In this document: positions 11,631 to 12,259 of the stretch, one piece after another
Layout: each line of letters begins with the position of its first letter
Position numbering within the stretch: position 1 is the first letter of the stretch
NCBI GenBank assembly: GCA_030631915.1
Contig: DAOVKF010000035.1
Location: 1 to 12,259 of the forward strand
DNA length: 12,259 bases
From: Candidatus Omnitrophota bacterium
GTDB taxonomy: Bacteria > Omnitrophota > Gorgyraeia > Tantalellales > Tantalellaceae
Direction of reading: 5' to 3'
Position numbers and translations under genes: made by a program
The notes under the pieces: model-generated
Database searches by the model: none
What the model was told of the DNA's origin: nothing
The model's input: only the letters and a program-made list of their open reading frames with translations

Positions 11631-12259
11631 ATGAGGACGGAATCTCTCGATTTTCTGCAGAAACTGATAAACAGCCACAGCCCTTCGGGGTTTGAAGGCG
11701 AGGCCGTTAAGGTCTGGAAAAAAAGGACGGCCATGTCCGCGGACAGCGTGGCAGTGGACGTCCACGGCAATACCACGGGGGCGATGAACACCGAAGGCCG
11801 GCCCAGGGTCATGCTCGCCGGGCACATAGACGAGATAGGGTACATGGTAAAATACGTGGATAACGAGGGCTACGTTTACTTTTCCGCGATAGGAGGAATA
11901 GACCTGCACCTGGTGCCGGGCCAGAGAGTGTGGATAAAAGCTAAGAAAGGCGACGTGTTCGGCATAGTCGGAAGGAAGCCCGTGCATCTACAGGCGGGAG
12001 AAGAGCGTAAAAAAGTGGAAAAAATAGAGAACATGTGGATAGACATAGGCGCTAAGAACAAAAAAGAGACCCTTTCAATGATCAGTATCGGCGATCCGGC
12101 CGTGCCGGCCGTAGGGTTCGATAAGCTCAAAGGCACAAGGGCCGCGGGAAGAGGTTTTGACGACCGGGCCGGAGCGTTCGCGGTCAGCGAATGCCTGCGC
12201 CTGCTTAAAGGGAAAAAGTTCAAAGCCTCTGTTTTCGGCGTGGCCACTGTCCAGGAAGA
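11631..12259 (+). CDS. M42 family metallo-aminopeptidase (partial, 3' end missing)
   Basis: The first 209 codons of an M42 peptidase (glutamyl aminopeptidase / FrvX / TET-like) are present; the gene runs past the window edge. The family forms dinuclear-metal, self-assembling cytoplasmic aminopeptidases that finish peptide breakdown. Seen here are LAGHIDEIGYMV (H65 metal ligand, D67 catalytic), GRGFDDRAGAFAV (D177/D178, bridging metal ligand) and VATVQE at the edge (E209, start of the catalytic Glu-Glu pair). The segment between the first two motifs, including HLVPGQRVWI and GIVGRKPVHL, is the usual PDZ-like inserted domain. The start is fixed by AAGGAG (11620-11625), five bases before ATG. 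It lies 45 bases after trxB, probably in the same operon. Older annotations may call relatives endoglucanases; peptidase is right for this family. Confidence 0.9.
   Translation, partial: MRTESLDFLQKLINSHSPSGFEGEAVKVWKKRTAMSADSVAVDVHGNTTGAMNTEGRPRVMLAGHIDEIGYMVKYVDNEGYVYFSAIGGIDLHLVPGQRVWIKAKKGDVFGIVGRKPVHLQAGEERKKVEKIENMWIDIGAKNKKETLSMISIGDPAVPAVGFDKLKGTRAAGRGFDDRAGAFAVSECLRLLKGKKFKASVFGVATVQE

Overview
The window looks like a chromosomal fragment from an uncultivated bacterium, most likely Candidatus Omnitrophota (OP3). This is inferred from the giant mosaic ORF and the mixed-GC coding style; there is no rRNA or other marker gene to prove it. All complete genes run on the + strand. One partial gene at the left edge runs on the - strand.

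Left edge (1-506): the 5' end of a gene for a secreted protein reads leftward. A 382-bp AT-rich divergent intergenic region separates it from the giant gene. That region holds a convincing promoter for the giant gene (TTGACA, 17 bp, TATAGT with extended -10). It also holds a plausible promoter for the leftward gene, and a possible 17-codon upstream ORF whose stop overlaps the leftward gene's ATG.

Centre (507-9125): a single uninterrupted frame encodes a 2872-residue protein, starting at TTG. Domain order as read from the protein: Tat-like signal; TraB/ChaN/EreA-like domain; linker; two or three membrane segments; three beta-rich carbohydrate-binding-like modules, the last two clearly duplicated; a clan GH-A (GH5-like) glycosidase domain with both catalytic Glu candidates; a short YD-like segment; about four membrane segments; a second Tat/lipoprotein-like signal inside the chain; a second TraB/ChaN-like domain; one more membrane segment; and a C-terminal region of about 410 residues that I do not recognise. 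The module from about 6,450 to 7,870 is clearly AT-richer than its flanks. The protein appears to be an envelope-associated, carbohydrate-binding and carbohydrate-cleaving machine built from duplicated and acquired cassettes.

Right part (9126-12259): after a GC-rich hairpin and a good promoter (TTGCCT, 17 bp, TATAAT) comes a tight run of housekeeping genes. They are metV (methylene-THF reductase partner subunit, one-carbon/Wood-Ljungdahl metabolism), a YggS/PLPBP pyridoxal-phosphate homeostasis protein, trxB (thioredoxin reductase) and the start of an M42 metallo-aminopeptidase, which runs off the window. Gaps of 10-45 bp and a recognisable ribosome binding site before three of the four suggest co-transcription. 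The shared theme is cofactor and redox upkeep plus peptide turnover, and it has no evident link to the giant protein.
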